DNA from: an uncultured Cohaesibacter sp.
Lineage (GTDB): Bacteria > Pseudomonadota > Alphaproteobacteria > Rhizobiales > Cohaesibacteraceae
Assembly (NCBI RefSeq): GCF_963662805.1
Contig: NZ_OY759862.1
Coordinates: forward strand, 1-64,000
Direction: 5' to 3'
DNA length: 64,000 nucleotides
In this document: piece after piece, positions 9,610-19,146 of the stretch
How positions within the stretch are numbered: the first letter of the stretch is position 1
Layout of the letters: every line of letters starts with the position of its first letter
Notes under the pieces: generated by a model
The model's input: the letters and a program-made list of their open reading frames with translations, nothing else
Told to the model about the DNA's origin: nothing
Databases searched by the model: none
Program-made: the position numbers and the translations under genes

Positions 9610-9819
9610 GGCCCGCCACCTTTCATCGTGCAGTTGCGCACTATCGCAAATCTTACCAGACCCTCGGAGGGTTCGCAAGCATACCCAGATGACTGTATTT
9701 CCGCAATTCGCCACTAGTGACATTTTTTACCCTAACCACGCTATACAAACAGGCTCCTCGCACGTTATATCTGTAAAAATTTACGCCGCTGCGCAGAACC
9801 ACGCGGCCCAGGACACAGA

Positions 9820-12447
9820 ATGTACAGCTACAGGATCGACTACCTTCTTTTCAGCCAGGGGCTATGCCTCTTCTTCATCGCGCTTTCCGCCGCGCAGCTC
9901 TTCAGACGCCACAAGGTGTTGGAGTGGCTGTGCTATGCCTTATGGAATTGCGATCTTCTCTCCACCTCGCTGTGCCTCATCCAGTTCGCAGTGCCCAACA
10001 CGGATCTGCTGGGCAAGGCAAGCATCTCCCTGCATGCCCTGAGCCTTTTCTTTCTCGCCCTCTACGGCGCCAACGGCATGCGCCCCGGCCGCCTGCGGGG
10101 GGGGGCCTATGTCCTGTGCGGCATCCTGCTGGTAGTGCCCGCCGCAGCCGCCCTTATCCACGGCGCGCAAGGCTTTGAAAACGCCGCGACCATCGGCCTG
10201 GGCCTTGTGGGCGGCGCACTGGCCCTTGCCACCCTGGTGCGCCGTTTCCTGTCGCCCGACGCCGCGCGCTACAGCACGGCCCTGTACCCGCTGCTGGCCT
10301 GTTACATCCTTGCCTGGGCCATAGCCCCGGCCATCCACCTGCTGCTGCACGGCCTTGCCGACAATGGGACCATCTCCACCGCGATACTCCCGGCCCGCGC
10401 CTATGCCGTGGCCGGGGCGGTCACAGCGGCGGCGTTCGCCATCTCCTGCGCCCGCGCCGCGGCCTTTGGCAGGGAGACGCCGACGGAAGTGGGTGCGCGA
10501 GGGCTCGCTCGCCTACTCGCTGGGCCTCACGGCAATTGGTTTCGCCCTGCTCTTCGGCTTTACCCTGACCGACATGCTGGGAGAAAGCGCGGAGGATTCC
10601 ATCCGAAATGAATTGTACATGCGCGTCTCGGCCGTGGGCAACGCCCTTGATCCCGAAGAGGTGAGCCAACTGTCCGGCATCCAGCAGGATAAAACCGCGA
10701 TCAGCCACAGACGGCTCCTCCTGCAACTGGGAAAAAATCAGGAACTCCAATTCCGACCTGCGCTACATCTACCTGGTCAGGCTATCCCTGCCCGAGCGCA
10801 AGGTACTGTTCACCCTGGACACCGAGCCTCCCACCTCGACGGACTACGCCGCGCCAGGCACGGAATACGACGAAGCGCCCCCCGAACTGCGCGACATTTT
10901 CTCCCACGGCAAGGCGCAACTGGTCGGCCCCTATTCGACCGGTGGGGACGCTGGATCTCCGGCTTCGCACCAATAAAGGACGAGACCGGAGCCATCCTGG
11001 GCGTTGGTGGGCATGGACATCGCCGCCCGGAACATGGAAAAATCCGTGGCCGGCATGCGGTTCTCATGGGCATCATCATCACCTTCCTGCTTGCCGTCAT
11101 CGGTGCCGGCATCGGTCTCATCATCGAGCGCAACGCACCAGTTGACCATAGCCAACGTCCACCTTCAGGAAGAAATCATCTGCGCCAGAATACCGAAGAG
11201 GCCCTTCCTGCAGGCGCGCCACACAGCCGAGGCCGCCAACTGCGCCAAGAGCGAGTTCCTGGCCGCCATGAGCCACGAGATTCGCACCCCCATGAACACC
11301 ATCGTGGGCATGACGGGCCTCGCCATGGACGCAACCGGGGACGTGGAGCGCCGCGAATATCTGAGCGCCTCGCTGGAAAGCGCACACCATCTGCTCTCGC
11401 TGGTGAACGATGTCCTCGACGTCTCCCGCATCGAGGCGGGCCAAGATGGATCTGGAACGCCTGGATTTCGACCTGGCCCCGCTGGTGGAATCCGTGCGAG
11501 GACTCATGCAGACTCAGGCCAGGCTCAAGCGCCTGGCCCTGAAGACGCGCATTGCCCCAGGCACGCCCACGCAGCTGCAAGGGGACCCCACGCGCCTGCG
11601 CCAGGTGCTGGTCAATCTGGTGAGCAACGCCATCAAATTCACCGACCACGGCCGGGTGGATCTGTCCGTGGAAACCGCCCTACCCGGCACGGCGGATCAG
11701 GCCCAGGGCAACGACGCTTCAGGCGTAACCCTGCTCTTCACGGTGCGCGACACGGGCATCGGCATCTCTTCCGCGAAAGTGGACCACATTTTCAACGCCT
11801 TTTCCCAGGCGGACGGGTCCATCACGAGACTATACGGAGGGTCCGGACTGGGCCTTGCCATCTGCAAGCACATTGTCTCGCTCATGGGAGGGCGCATCTG
11901 GACGGAAAGCGTACCGGGAGAGGGCAGCACCTTTTTCTTTACCGCTCATTTCGCTCTCTGCGTCAGCATGGCCCCGGCGCTCGGGGCGCAACCACAGAGG
12001 CAACCCGACGCCGCGCCGGGCACCCCTCCTATGACCCAAAGCCTCCCGCACAGGCCCTGCGCGTCCTGCTGGTTGAGGACACCCCAGGCCAACGTGCGGC
12101 TGGCGGAAATCTATCTGCGCAAGCTGGGACACAGTTGCGTCGTGGCCAACAACGGACAGGCAGCGCTGCAGGCGCTGGCCGCAGAGCGGTTCGACGTCGT
12201 GCTCATGGACCTGGAAATGCCTGAAATGGACGGACTGGAGGCCACCCGGCGCATCCGCAGGGGCAAGGTCGCCAAGGACGTGCCCATCATCGCCATGACC
12301 GCCCACGCCCTTGTGGAATTCCGCTCCCAAAGCCATGACTCTGGCATGAACGACTACCTTACCAAGCCCCTTGCCCTGCAAGCCCTGGACGAAGCCCTGC
12401 GGCGCAATGCGCCCCATGGCGACAACACACCGGATATGCAGGCGTAA
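9820..12447 (+). CDS. Membrane hybrid sensor histidine kinase / response regulator (multiple frameshifts)
   Basis: The pieces line up as one hybrid kinase of about 875 codons. It starts with an N-terminal block of about six or seven hydrophobic helices (from ATG 9820, AGGA upstream). Another membrane helix (LTAIGFALLFGFTL), an extracytoplasmic sensor region and a further helix (IIITFLLAVIGAGIGLII) follow. HisKA comes next, with the phosphorylated His in FLAAMSHEIRTPMN at about 11270. The HATPase has VNLVSNAIKFT, DTGIGIS and GGSGLGLAI. The C-terminal receiver has VLLVEDTP, the phospho-acceptor Asp in VVLMDLEMPEMDG and Lys in YLTKPL. The reading frame changes at least six times (near 10480, 10735, 10950, 11015-11180, 11445 and 12080). 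No single-frame product exists in this sequence, although the order is intact. The ligand is unknown. Confidence 0.8.
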
Positions 12448-12542
12448 TCCATCCCAGCCGTTGACACGGACCGGACGAGACAGTACCGTCGCCAGCGGTA
12501 TTCGGCCCTGTCCCTACGGCGTGAAGCTCCACGGAGGATGGC

Positions 12543-12754
12543 ATGACAAGACAACAGATTTTTTCGACACCTACCTCGGGGCGCTGTTTCGGCGCGGCAA
12601 GTCCCCTGTGCTGCCCCTGGACTATCTGCTCAAGGAAGCCGGAAAGGTGCTCAAGGGCGAGGGGGAAATGGCGCAGTTCGAAAAGACGCTGGAGGCCTTT
12701 GTGGCTGACGGGCGCATAATCAAATCGGACGAAGGCTACGCCCTCTCATCCTGA
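12543..12754 (+). CDS. Small uncharacterised protein, about 70 residues (probable frameshift near start)
   Basis: A strong GGAGG site lies just before ATG 12543, giving M-T-R-Q-Q-I-F. Adding one T to the T6 run at about 12558-12563 continues into a well-formed sequence (F-F-D-T-Y-L-G-A-L-F-R-R-G-K-S-P-V-L-P-L) that ends at 12754. The product is mixed charged and helical, with no domain I recognise. A TTGACA at 12461-12466 with TACCGT 17 bp later may be its promoter. It is the last gene that belongs to the left-hand genome. Confidence 0.5.
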
Positions 12755-12850
12755 CGCCTCCTTCCCTTCGGCCCTGCGTCATCCCGCCGCAGCATGACGG
12801 CGGCAGCCACAATAGCGGCAGTCCGCCATGCCGCAGCCGCTTTTCTTGAC
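12755..12850. other. Chimeric junction between two genomes
   Basis: Left of here genes are Desulfovibrio-like; right of here they are alphaproteobacterial. The acyl-CoA dehydrogenase to the right becomes recognisable only from T-G-P-K-N-P-D-G (about 12848) and its first half is absent. The stretch holds a CCGCCG/CGGCGG hairpin at about 12773-12792 without a T tract. I see no transposase, inverted repeat, target duplication or attachment site. The breakpoint probably lies between 12793 and 12848. Confidence 0.75.
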
Positions 12851-13655
12851 AGGCCCGAAAAACCCGGATGGTCCAGCCGATCCGCTGATCGTGCATCCGG
12901 ACGTGCGCCGCATGCTTCTGACCATGCGCAGCTTCAATGAAGCGGCCCGCGCCTTCTGCCTCTATGCCTCCATCCAGTCCGACATTGCGCACAAGCATCC
13001 GGAAGAGAAGGTGCGCCAGCAGGCCGAAGACCGCCTCGGTCTTTTCACGCCGGTCCTCAAGGGTCACCTCACCGACATCGGCTTCGAGAATACCGTGATG
13101 GCGCAGCAGATCTTTGGCGGCCATGGCTTCATTGAGGAAACCGGAGCGTCGCAGTTCGTCCGCGATGCCCGCATCGCCATGATCTATGAAGGCGCGAATG
13201 GCATTCAGGCGCTCGATCTGGTTGGCCGCAAACTGATGGCCAATGGCGGTCGCGGCATCATGGCCCTGTTCCAGGAGCTCGGATCCTATATCGAAGCAAA
13301 CATGGCGGACGAAGCCATGGCTCCCTTCATCCTGCCCTTGAAGGCCGGGGCTGAAGACCTGCAGAAGGCAACCATGTGGTTTGGCGAAAATGCCATGAAA
13401 AACCCCGATCATGCCGGAGCCGGGTCTGTCGACTACATGCATCTCTTCGGCACGGTGATGCTCGGCTATATGTGGGCGAAGATGGCCGCCGTCGCACTCA
13501 AGAACGAAGATGACAGCCGCAAGGCCTTCTTCGAAACCAAACTGGCGCTGGCCCGTTTCTATATGGAACGCACCATGCCGACGACCGCCATGCGGCGCGA
13601 CCGGATCATGGTCGGGGCGGACAGCCTGATGGCGATGCCCGCAGAGGCATTCTGA
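12828..13655 (+). CDS. Acyl-CoA dehydrogenase, C-terminal fragment
   Basis: The product matches the C-terminal half of long FadE-type acyl-CoA dehydrogenases (about 590 residues), which oxidise acyl-CoA to trans-2-enoyl-CoA with FAD. Visible are the PLIVHPDVRRMLLTMR helix, the catalytic-domain end QQIFGGHGFIEETG and YEGANGIQALDLVGRK, and the extra C-terminal four-helix region ending in a typical A-M-P-A-E-A-F. About 320 N-terminal residues, including the substrate and FAD-binding part, are missing because the gene is cut at the junction. The ATG at 12828 is accidental and its first few residues are probably not native. It lies upstream of thiolase and fadB in the same orientation, so it was the first known gene of a beta-oxidation operon. 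Confidence 0.88.
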   Translation: MPQPLFLTGPKNPDGPADPLIVHPDVRRMLLTMRSFNEAARAFCLYASIQSDIAHKHPEEKVRQQAEDRLGLFTPVLKGHLTDIGFENTVMAQQIFGGHGFIEETGASQFVRDARIAMIYEGANGIQALDLVGRKLMANGGRGIMALFQELGSYIEANMADEAMAPFILPLKAGAEDLQKATMWFGENAMKNPDHAGAGSVDYMHLFGTVMLGYMWAKMAAVALKNEDDSRKAFFETKLALARFYMERTMPTTAMRRDRIMVGADSLMAMPAEAF

Positions 13656-13821
13656 CGTCAAACACTTTACCTGATATGCTGCTGCCATATGTCTTTCGCA
13701 CTCTTGGCGAGACTTCTGGCAGCAGCTTTCGCGCTTGATAGGCAAGGGAAGGAGAGGGCGAAGTGCCCCGACATTCGGTCACACCGGATGGCCCTTGCAA
13801 CAGGAATTGGGAGGAGACCCT

Positions 13822-15030
13822 ATGGCAGACGCCTTTATTTATGATCATGTGCGCACCCCACGCGGGCGAGGCAAGGTCGATGGATCCTTGCATGAAGTGC
13901 CCGCAGTGCAGCTGGCCGCAACGACGCTGAAAGCCATTCGCGATCGCAATGGCCTTGATACCAAGCTGGTGGATGACATTGTGCTGGGCTGCGTTGACCC
14001 GATCGGCGAGGCCGGTGGTGTCATTCCGCGTGCAGCCGCTTTTGCCGCCGAGTATGAGCAGTCCGTGCCCGGTATTCAGGTCAACCGTTTCTGTGCCTCG
14101 GGCCTTGATGCCATCAACATGGCTGCCAGCCAGATCATGGCCGGTGCTCATGACATGACCATCGGCGGCGGCGTGGAAGCCATGTCGCGCCTCGGTCTTG
14201 GCTCTTCGGGTGGCGCATGGTTCATGGACCCCGGCGTCAATGTCCCCGCCTTCTTCATGCCGCAGGGCGTCTCCGCCGACCTCATCGCCACCAAATACGG
14301 CTTCACCCGTGAGCAGGCGGATGAACTGTCGGTCGAGAGCCAGAAGCGCGCCGCCAATGCGTGGGAGAAGGGCTACTTCTCCAAATCCGTGACCCCGGTC
14401 ACCGATATCAACGGTGCGCTGATCCTCGATCATGACGAGCATATGCGCCCCGGCACGACGGTCGAAAACCTCGCAGGCCTCAATCCATCCTTCGCCATGA
14501 TCGGCGAGATGGGCGGCTTCAACGCCGTCGCCATGGAGCGCTACCCGGAACTCGAAGGCATCAACCACATCCACCATGCGGGCAACTCGTCCGGCATCGT
14601 TGATGGCGCGGCCGCCGTGCTGATCGGCAACGAGGACGCAGGCAAGGCCGCTGGTCTGAAGCCCCGCGCCCGCATTCGTGCCTTCGCCAATATCGGCTCC
14701 GAGCCGGCCCTCATGCTGACCGGCCCGACCGACGTTACCGACAAGGTGCTGAAGCGTGCGGGCATGAATTTCGCCGACCTCGACCTCATCGAGATCAACG
14801 AGGCCTTCGCCTCCGTCGTGCTGCGTTTCATGCAGTATTTCCAAGCTGATCCGGCCAAGGTGAATGTCAATGGCGGCGCCATTGCCATGGGCCATCCGCT
14901 CGGTGCGACCGGCGCGATGATCCTCGGAACCGTGCTTGATGAGCTGGAACGGCAGGACAAGAACACCGCCCTCGTCACCTTGTGCATCGGCGCAGGCATG
15001 GGCACTGCCACCATCATCGAGCGCGTATAA
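13822..15030 (+). CDS. fadA: Acetyl-CoA C-acyltransferase (thiolase)
   Basis: Thiolase cleaves 3-ketoacyl-CoA with CoA in the last step of beta-oxidation. The 402-residue protein carries all three catalytic regions: Cys91 in NRFCASGLDAI, His358 in GHPLGATGA and Cys388 in CIGAGMG. The start at 13822 has GGGAGGAG upstream. It sits between the dehydrogenase remnant and the multifunctional enzyme, with 14 bp to the latter, so the three form one operon. The sequence supports the degradative thiolase group, but substrate chain length cannot be read from it. Confidence 0.93.
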   Translation: MADAFIYDHVRTPRGRGKVDGSLHEVPAVQLAATTLKAIRDRNGLDTKLVDDIVLGCVDPIGEAGGVIPRAAAFAAEYEQSVPGIQVNRFCASGLDAINMAASQIMAGAHDMTIGGGVEAMSRLGLGSSGGAWFMDPGVNVPAFFMPQGVSADLIATKYGFTREQADELSVESQKRAANAWEKGYFSKSVTPVTDINGALILDHDEHMRPGTTVENLAGLNPSFAMIGEMGGFNAVAMERYPELEGINHIHHAGNSSGIVDGAAAVLIGNEDAGKAAGLKPRARIRAFANIGSEPALMLTGPTDVTDKVLKRAGMNFADLDLIEINEAFASVVLRFMQYFQADPAKVNVNGGAIAMGHPLGATGAMILGTVLDELERQDKNTALVTLCIGAGMGTATIIERV

Positions 15031-15044
15031 GGGAGGGGAGAGAT

Positions 15045-17258
15045 ATGTCCGATTACACCAATTTCAAACTCGACATCGACGCGGACGGCATTGCGACCCT
15101 CACCTGGGATATGCCCGACCGATCCATGAATGTCTTCACCGCCGAGGCCATCCTTGAGCTCGATAAGGTGATTGACGACATCACAGCCAATGAGGCCATC
15201 AAGGGCGTCGTGGTCACCTCCGGCAAGGACCAGTTCTCCGGTGGTGCCGACCTCACCATGCTGCAGGGCCTCTTGGGTCAGTACCAGAAGGCCCGCGCCG
15301 AGAAGGGCGAGACGGCAGCCGCGACCGAGCTGTTCGAGGAAAGCCGTCGCCTCAGCGTCACCTTCCGCAAGCTGGAGACCTCCGGTAAGCCATGGGTCGC
15401 CGCTCTCAACGGCACCGCAGCGGGCGGCGCCTGCGAACTGGCACTCTCCTGCCATGGTCGCGTGATGGTCGACAAGGACAGCGCCAAGCTGGGCCTGCCG
15501 GAAGTCAAGGTCGGCCTCTTCCCCGGCGCTGGTGGCACCACCCGCATCCTCAGAATGATGGACACGCAGGCTGGTCTTCAGTTCCTCATGAAAGGCTCGA
15601 TGCTTGCGCCCAAGAGGGCTCTGGCATCCAAGATCATTGACAAGATTGCACCCGCCGATGAGCTGATCGAGACGGCCAAGCAGATGCTGCGTGATGGTCT
15701 GTCGCCGATCAAGCCGTGGGATCAGAAGGGCTATAAGCTGCCCTCGGGCCGGGTCTATAGTCCCGCCGGGTTCAACGTCTGGCCCGCCGTTGGCGCGATC
15801 TACCGACGCGAGACCCACGACAATTACCCCGCCATCCGCTATATGGTCCGGGCGGCCTATGAAGGCCTGTTGATGGACATGGATACGGCCCTTCGCATTG
15901 AGAGCCGCTACTTCGCCAAGACCGTGGCAACGCCCGAAGCGGCCAACATGATCCGCTCGCTCTTCCTCAATATGCAGGAACTGGGCAAGGGTGCCCGCCG
16001 CCCTCAAGGCATCGAGAAGGCAAGCCTGAAGAAGGTTGCCGTGATTGGCGCCGGTTTTATGGGCGCGGGCATCGCCCATGTCTCGGCGCAGGCCGGTCTT
16101 GAGGTCGTCCTCATCGACCGCGATCAGGCCAGCGCCGAGAAGGGCAAGGGTCATATTGCGGAGAACCTCGCGGGCCAGATGAAAAAGGGCCGGACCACCG
16201 AGGAGAAGGTCAAGGCACTGCTCGACCGGGTGACCCCGACCGCCGACTATGCAGCCCTCAAGGGCTGCGATCTGGTGATCGAGGCGGTGTTCGAGGATCC
16301 CGAGCTGAAGGCCTCCATCTTCAAGCAGATCGAAGCCGTGGTCGGCACGGATTGCCCGATTGCTTCCAACACCTCCACTTTGCCGATTTCGGGCCTGGCC
16401 AAGGCTGTGTCCGACCCGGCGAATTTCATCGGCATCCACTTCTTCTCGCCCGTCGACAAGATGATGCTGGTCGAGGTGATCAAAGGCAAACAGACTGGTG
16501 ACGCGGCCATCGGCACCGCGCTCGACTTTGTATCGAAGATCAAGAAGACCCCGATCCTCGTCAATGATGGCCGTGGTTTCTACGCCAACCGCTCTGTGCT
16601 GGGCTACATCCGCGAGGGGCATCTGATGCTCACCGAAGGCGTGCCCGCCGCGATGATCGAGAATCTCGCCAAGCAGGCAGGCATGCCCGTCGGTCCCTTG
16701 TCTCTCAATGACGAGGTTGCACTGGAACTTGCATGGAACATCATTCAGGCCACCAAGGCCCAGATGGGTGAAGGCTCGATTGACCCGAAGCAGGAGGCCT
16801 TGCTCAAGAAACTGGTCGTCGATGAGGGACGTCTTGGTCGCAAAAACGGCAAGGGCTTCTACGACTATGAAGGCCGCAACAAGCGCCTTTGGCCGGGGCT
16901 GAAGGATCTTGCCCCGCAGGCAGATCCCGATGGCATTGATCACGAGGAGATCAAGGACCGGTTCCTTGTGGCTCAGGCGCTTGAAGCCGTCCGCGTCTTC
17001 GAAGAGGGCGTGCTGGAAGATGTCCGCGAGGCCGATGTCGGCTCGATCCTCGGCTTCGGCTTTGCACCCTTCACCGGCGGTGTCTTATCCTACATCGACA
17101 CCATGGGCACACCGGCCTTCCTCGCCAAGTGCCAGACCCTCGAAGCCAAGTTTGGGGAGCGCTTCAAGCCCGCCAAGCTGCTGGAAGATATGGCCGCCAA
17201 CAACGACCGTTTCTATACCCGCTTCAACTCGGAAGCCGCCAAGGTGGCAGCCGAGTAG
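15045..17258 (+). CDS. fadB: Multifunctional enoyl-CoA hydratase / 3-hydroxyacyl-CoA dehydrogenase
   Basis: This 737-residue fusion performs hydration and NAD-dependent oxidation in beta-oxidation. The N-terminal crotonase domain has the oxyanion-hole blocks FSGGADL and GTAAGGACELAL and the KVGLFPGAGGT segment. The dehydrogenase starts near residue 325 with the Rossmann loop VIGAGFMGAGIAH, followed by SNTSTLPIS and the catalytic-His segment GIHFFSPVDKM. Two C-terminal helical domains follow. The ATG at 15045 has a GGGAGGGGAG site. The gene is intact and ends before a strong terminator. FadB and FadJ types are not distinguished here. Confidence 0.94.
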   Translation: MSDYTNFKLDIDADGIATLTWDMPDRSMNVFTAEAILELDKVIDDITANEAIKGVVVTSGKDQFSGGADLTMLQGLLGQYQKARAEKGETAAATELFEESRRLSVTFRKLETSGKPWVAALNGTAAGGACELALSCHGRVMVDKDSAKLGLPEVKVGLFPGAGGTTRILRMMDTQAGLQFLMKGSMLAPKRALASKIIDKIAPADELIETAKQMLRDGLSPIKPWDQKGYKLPSGRVYSPAGFNVWPAVGAIYRRETHDNYPAIRYMVRAAYEGLLMDMDTALRIESRYFAKTVATPEAANMIRSLFLNMQELGKGARRPQGIEKASLKKVAVIGAGFMGAGIAHVSAQAGLEVVLIDRDQASAEKGKGHIAENLAGQMKKGRTTEEKVKALLDRVTPTADYAALKGCDLVIEAVFEDPELKASIFKQIEAVVGTDCPIASNTSTLPISGLAKAVSDPANFIGIHFFSPVDKMMLVEVIKGKQTGDAAIGTALDFVSKIKKTPILVNDGRGFYANRSVLGYIREGHLMLTEGVPAAMIENLAKQAGMPVGPLSLNDEVALELAWNIIQATKAQMGEGSIDPKQEALLKKLVVDEGRLGRKNGKGFYDYEGRNKRLWPGLKDLAPQADPDGIDHEEIKDRFLVAQALEAVRVFEEGVLEDVREADVGSILGFGFAPFTGGVLSYIDTMGTPAFLAKCQTLEAKFGERFKPAKLLEDMAANNDRFYTRFNSEAAKVAAE

Positions 17259-17283
17259 GCAAAAGGATTTTCCTCCAGAAGAC

Positions 17284-17318
17284 AAAAAGCCGGGTGCGTC
17301 CGTCGCATCCGGCTTTTT
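17284..17318. terminator. Bidirectional intrinsic terminator between fadB and a Nudix gene
   Basis: A 15-bp inverted repeat, AAAAAGCCGGGTGCG with CGCATCCGGCTTTTT (one G-T pair), encloses a 5-base loop. T tracts occur on both strands, so it serves the fad operon (+) and the converging Nudix gene (-), whose stop codon overlaps it. Confidence 0.92.
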
Positions 17319-17859
17319 AGCGTTTCAGCATCTGCCAATAGCCAAAGGCCCCGATGGCAACAGAGTCCATGATCTCACGGGACTGGATCATGCTCAGCAC
17401 CTCATCCTCGGTAAAGGCGGCGGTTTCCATGTCCAGTTCGGTCACTTCCCGTGCCATTTGGCCTTCGCTGAGGTCCGTTGCCAGAAACACGTGGCAGGTT
17501 TGGTTGAGAACTCCATAGGCGGCGAACATCTCGGCGATCTTTTCAATCTTGCCAGCCTTCAGTCCGGTCTCTTCTTCCAGCTCACCAAGCGCAAGAGCTT
17601 CCGGATCCACCTCGTCTTTCGTCTCCCAGGATCCTTGCGGAAGTTCCCAGTATGTGCCACCCACCGTGTAGCGATATTGCTTCACGAGTTGGATCCGTCC
17701 GTCATCATGCACCGGAATGATGGTGGCAAAGTCGGGCTTGTCAACAACCGTATAGATGCCTTCGTGCCCGCCGGGAAAGCGCACCTTGTCCTCTCTGAGG
17801 CTCAGCCAGCGATTGCGATAAATGAGGCGCGTGGCAAGTTGTTTGATCACTTCGGTCAT
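17317..17859 (-). CDS. Nudix hydrolase (ADP-ribose pyrophosphatase-like)
   Basis: A 180-residue Nudix-fold protein. The Nudix region reads WELPQGSWETKDEVDPEALA followed by LGELEEETGLKAG. The helix with E-L-E-E-E-T-G is present, but the usual Arg before the first Glu is Gly and the spacing from the leading Gly is slightly long, so this is a variant box. Family relatives cleave nucleoside diphosphates linked to another moiety, often ADP-ribose. Its own substrate cannot be told. The start is ATG at 17859. Confidence 0.8.
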   Translation of the reverse strand: MTEVIKQLATRLIYRNRWLSLREDKVRFPGGHEGIYTVVDKPDFATIIPVHDDGRIQLVKQYRYTVGGTYWELPQGSWETKDEVDPEALALGELEEETGLKAGKIEKIAEMFAAYGVLNQTCHVFLATDLSEGQMAREVTELDMETAAFTEDEVLSMIQSREIMDSVAIGAFGYWQMLKR

Positions 17860-17909
17860 GACAAAGGGTCCATTGAAATCAATTCAGTAAGGAAAGCAGA
17901 AAGGCGAGG

Positions 17910-18902
17910 CTAGATGATGTCGGCCTTGCGCAGCAGCCACCAGGCAAAGCCGACCGATGCCACGATCAGCATGAAGGCAAGGAAGGTGCCTGCGGATGTT
18001 TCGGTGAAGGGCAGGTTTTCAGTGTTCATGCCGAAAAATCCGGTAACCAGTGTCGGCGGCATGAGGAAGGCCGTGAGGATCGACAGGATGTAGAGATGCC
18101 TGTTGGTCTGGGTGGTGGCCTTGGTGTTGATCTCCTCGTGCAACAGTCGTGCCCGATCCTGCAGGGAGGTGACGTCTCGCTCCACCATCTCGATCCGTGC
18201 GATGAGATCGTCGGCGACATCATCAAGGCCGGGGAACAGATCTTCCTCATCCTCGGCGGCTGCTCTGCGCAAGAGGGCAAGCTCGGTGCGCAAATGCCGG
18301 TTGAGGCGCACGATCATCCGTCGCGCCGGGGTCAGATCGCGGGTCCCGTCCTGTGAGCTTTCTTCATAGACGATGTCTTCGATGTCGTTGAGGGTCTCGG
18401 TGGTCTCCACCACCACATCCAGAACCGTGCGCTGGAATTCGGTGACGAGCAGAGCAAAGACATCAAGCGGGCTCCTGACCCGCGTTGTCTTCTCAAGGAT
18501 GGAGCGCACCCGATCAAGGCTGCGAAGCGGCTTGAGGCGCGTCGTTACAATGATCTTATTGGTGACGGCAAAATGCAGCCAGCCGATCTCCGCTCCCTTC
18601 TCGTCAAATCCGCGCTGAAAATCGACCAGAGTGCCACAGACAGACTGTTGAGTTGTCGAGAGGTGTTCGCGATAGTTCCGGCTGGTCAGCTCAAGGCGGG
18701 CTTCCTCGTCAAAGTCCTTGATTGTTTCAATGAAGGAGGTCACCCGGGCATCCGACAATCCCAGATGCAGCCAGACAAACCCCTCTTCGCTGATCAGATC
18801 CTCTCCGCGCACATCAAACGGGAGCGACTGCCAGCCTTTGGTGGCGGGATCAAATCTGAAGGCCCAAATCAGGCCCGGAATATTCGGTTCTGGCAGTTCC
18901 AT
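17910..18902 (-). CDS. CorA/ZntB-family divalent cation transporter
   Basis: A 330-residue protein with a large cytoplasmic N-terminal domain, a long charged helix (about residues 150-270) and two C-terminal membrane segments. The family signature GMN occurs in TGFFGMNTENLPF between them, with MPPTLVTGFF at the end of the first helix. Sequence character (ENLPF, short N terminus opening with GLIWAF) is closer to ZntB, a zinc transporter, than to CorA, a magnesium channel. It is transcribed with or just upstream of the Nudix gene, 50 bp apart. Confidence 0.88.
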   Translation of the reverse strand: MELPEPNIPGLIWAFRFDPATKGWQSLPFDVRGEDLISEEGFVWLHLGLSDARVTSFIETIKDFDEEARLELTSRNYREHLSTTQQSVCGTLVDFQRGFDEKGAEIGWLHFAVTNKIIVTTRLKPLRSLDRVRSILEKTTRVRSPLDVFALLVTEFQRTVLDVVVETTETLNDIEDIVYEESSQDGTRDLTPARRMIVRLNRHLRTELALLRRAAAEDEEDLFPGLDDVADDLIARIEMVERDVTSLQDRARLLHEEINTKATTQTNRHLYILSILTAFLMPPTLVTGFFGMNTENLPFTETSAGTFLAFMLIVASVGFAWWLLRKADII

Positions 18903-19146
18903 GGGGCGCGTTCCGTCGTTCCTGTCAAGCGGTTCACAAGTCCATCCGGGTCGATCACCAAATGGAGCGAACCAATTTACTTGACTGTCCAGTGTTGCCT
19001 ATAGCAGCTTGAGAGACCTATAGAAACCCGCCTTCATCAAACGGTGGCAATTGCAGGCGAGACTCGCCTGTTATCTGCTTGCGGCCCGAGCGCACAGACC
19101 GTCCAGAATTCTCTAGCCATCAGGAAAACCTCGGAAAGGATCTCGC

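Noticed and set aside
1..12760. Left segment as a horizontally acquired island in the alphaproteobacterium
   Set aside because: It carries the mraZ-rsmH start of an essential division cluster and no mobility genes, and it ends in the middle of a gene on the other side. A chimera is simpler.
14541..16943. An 800-codon open frame antisense to fadA and fadB
   Set aside because: Codon-bias shadow of two intact catabolic genes; no domain or ribosome site.
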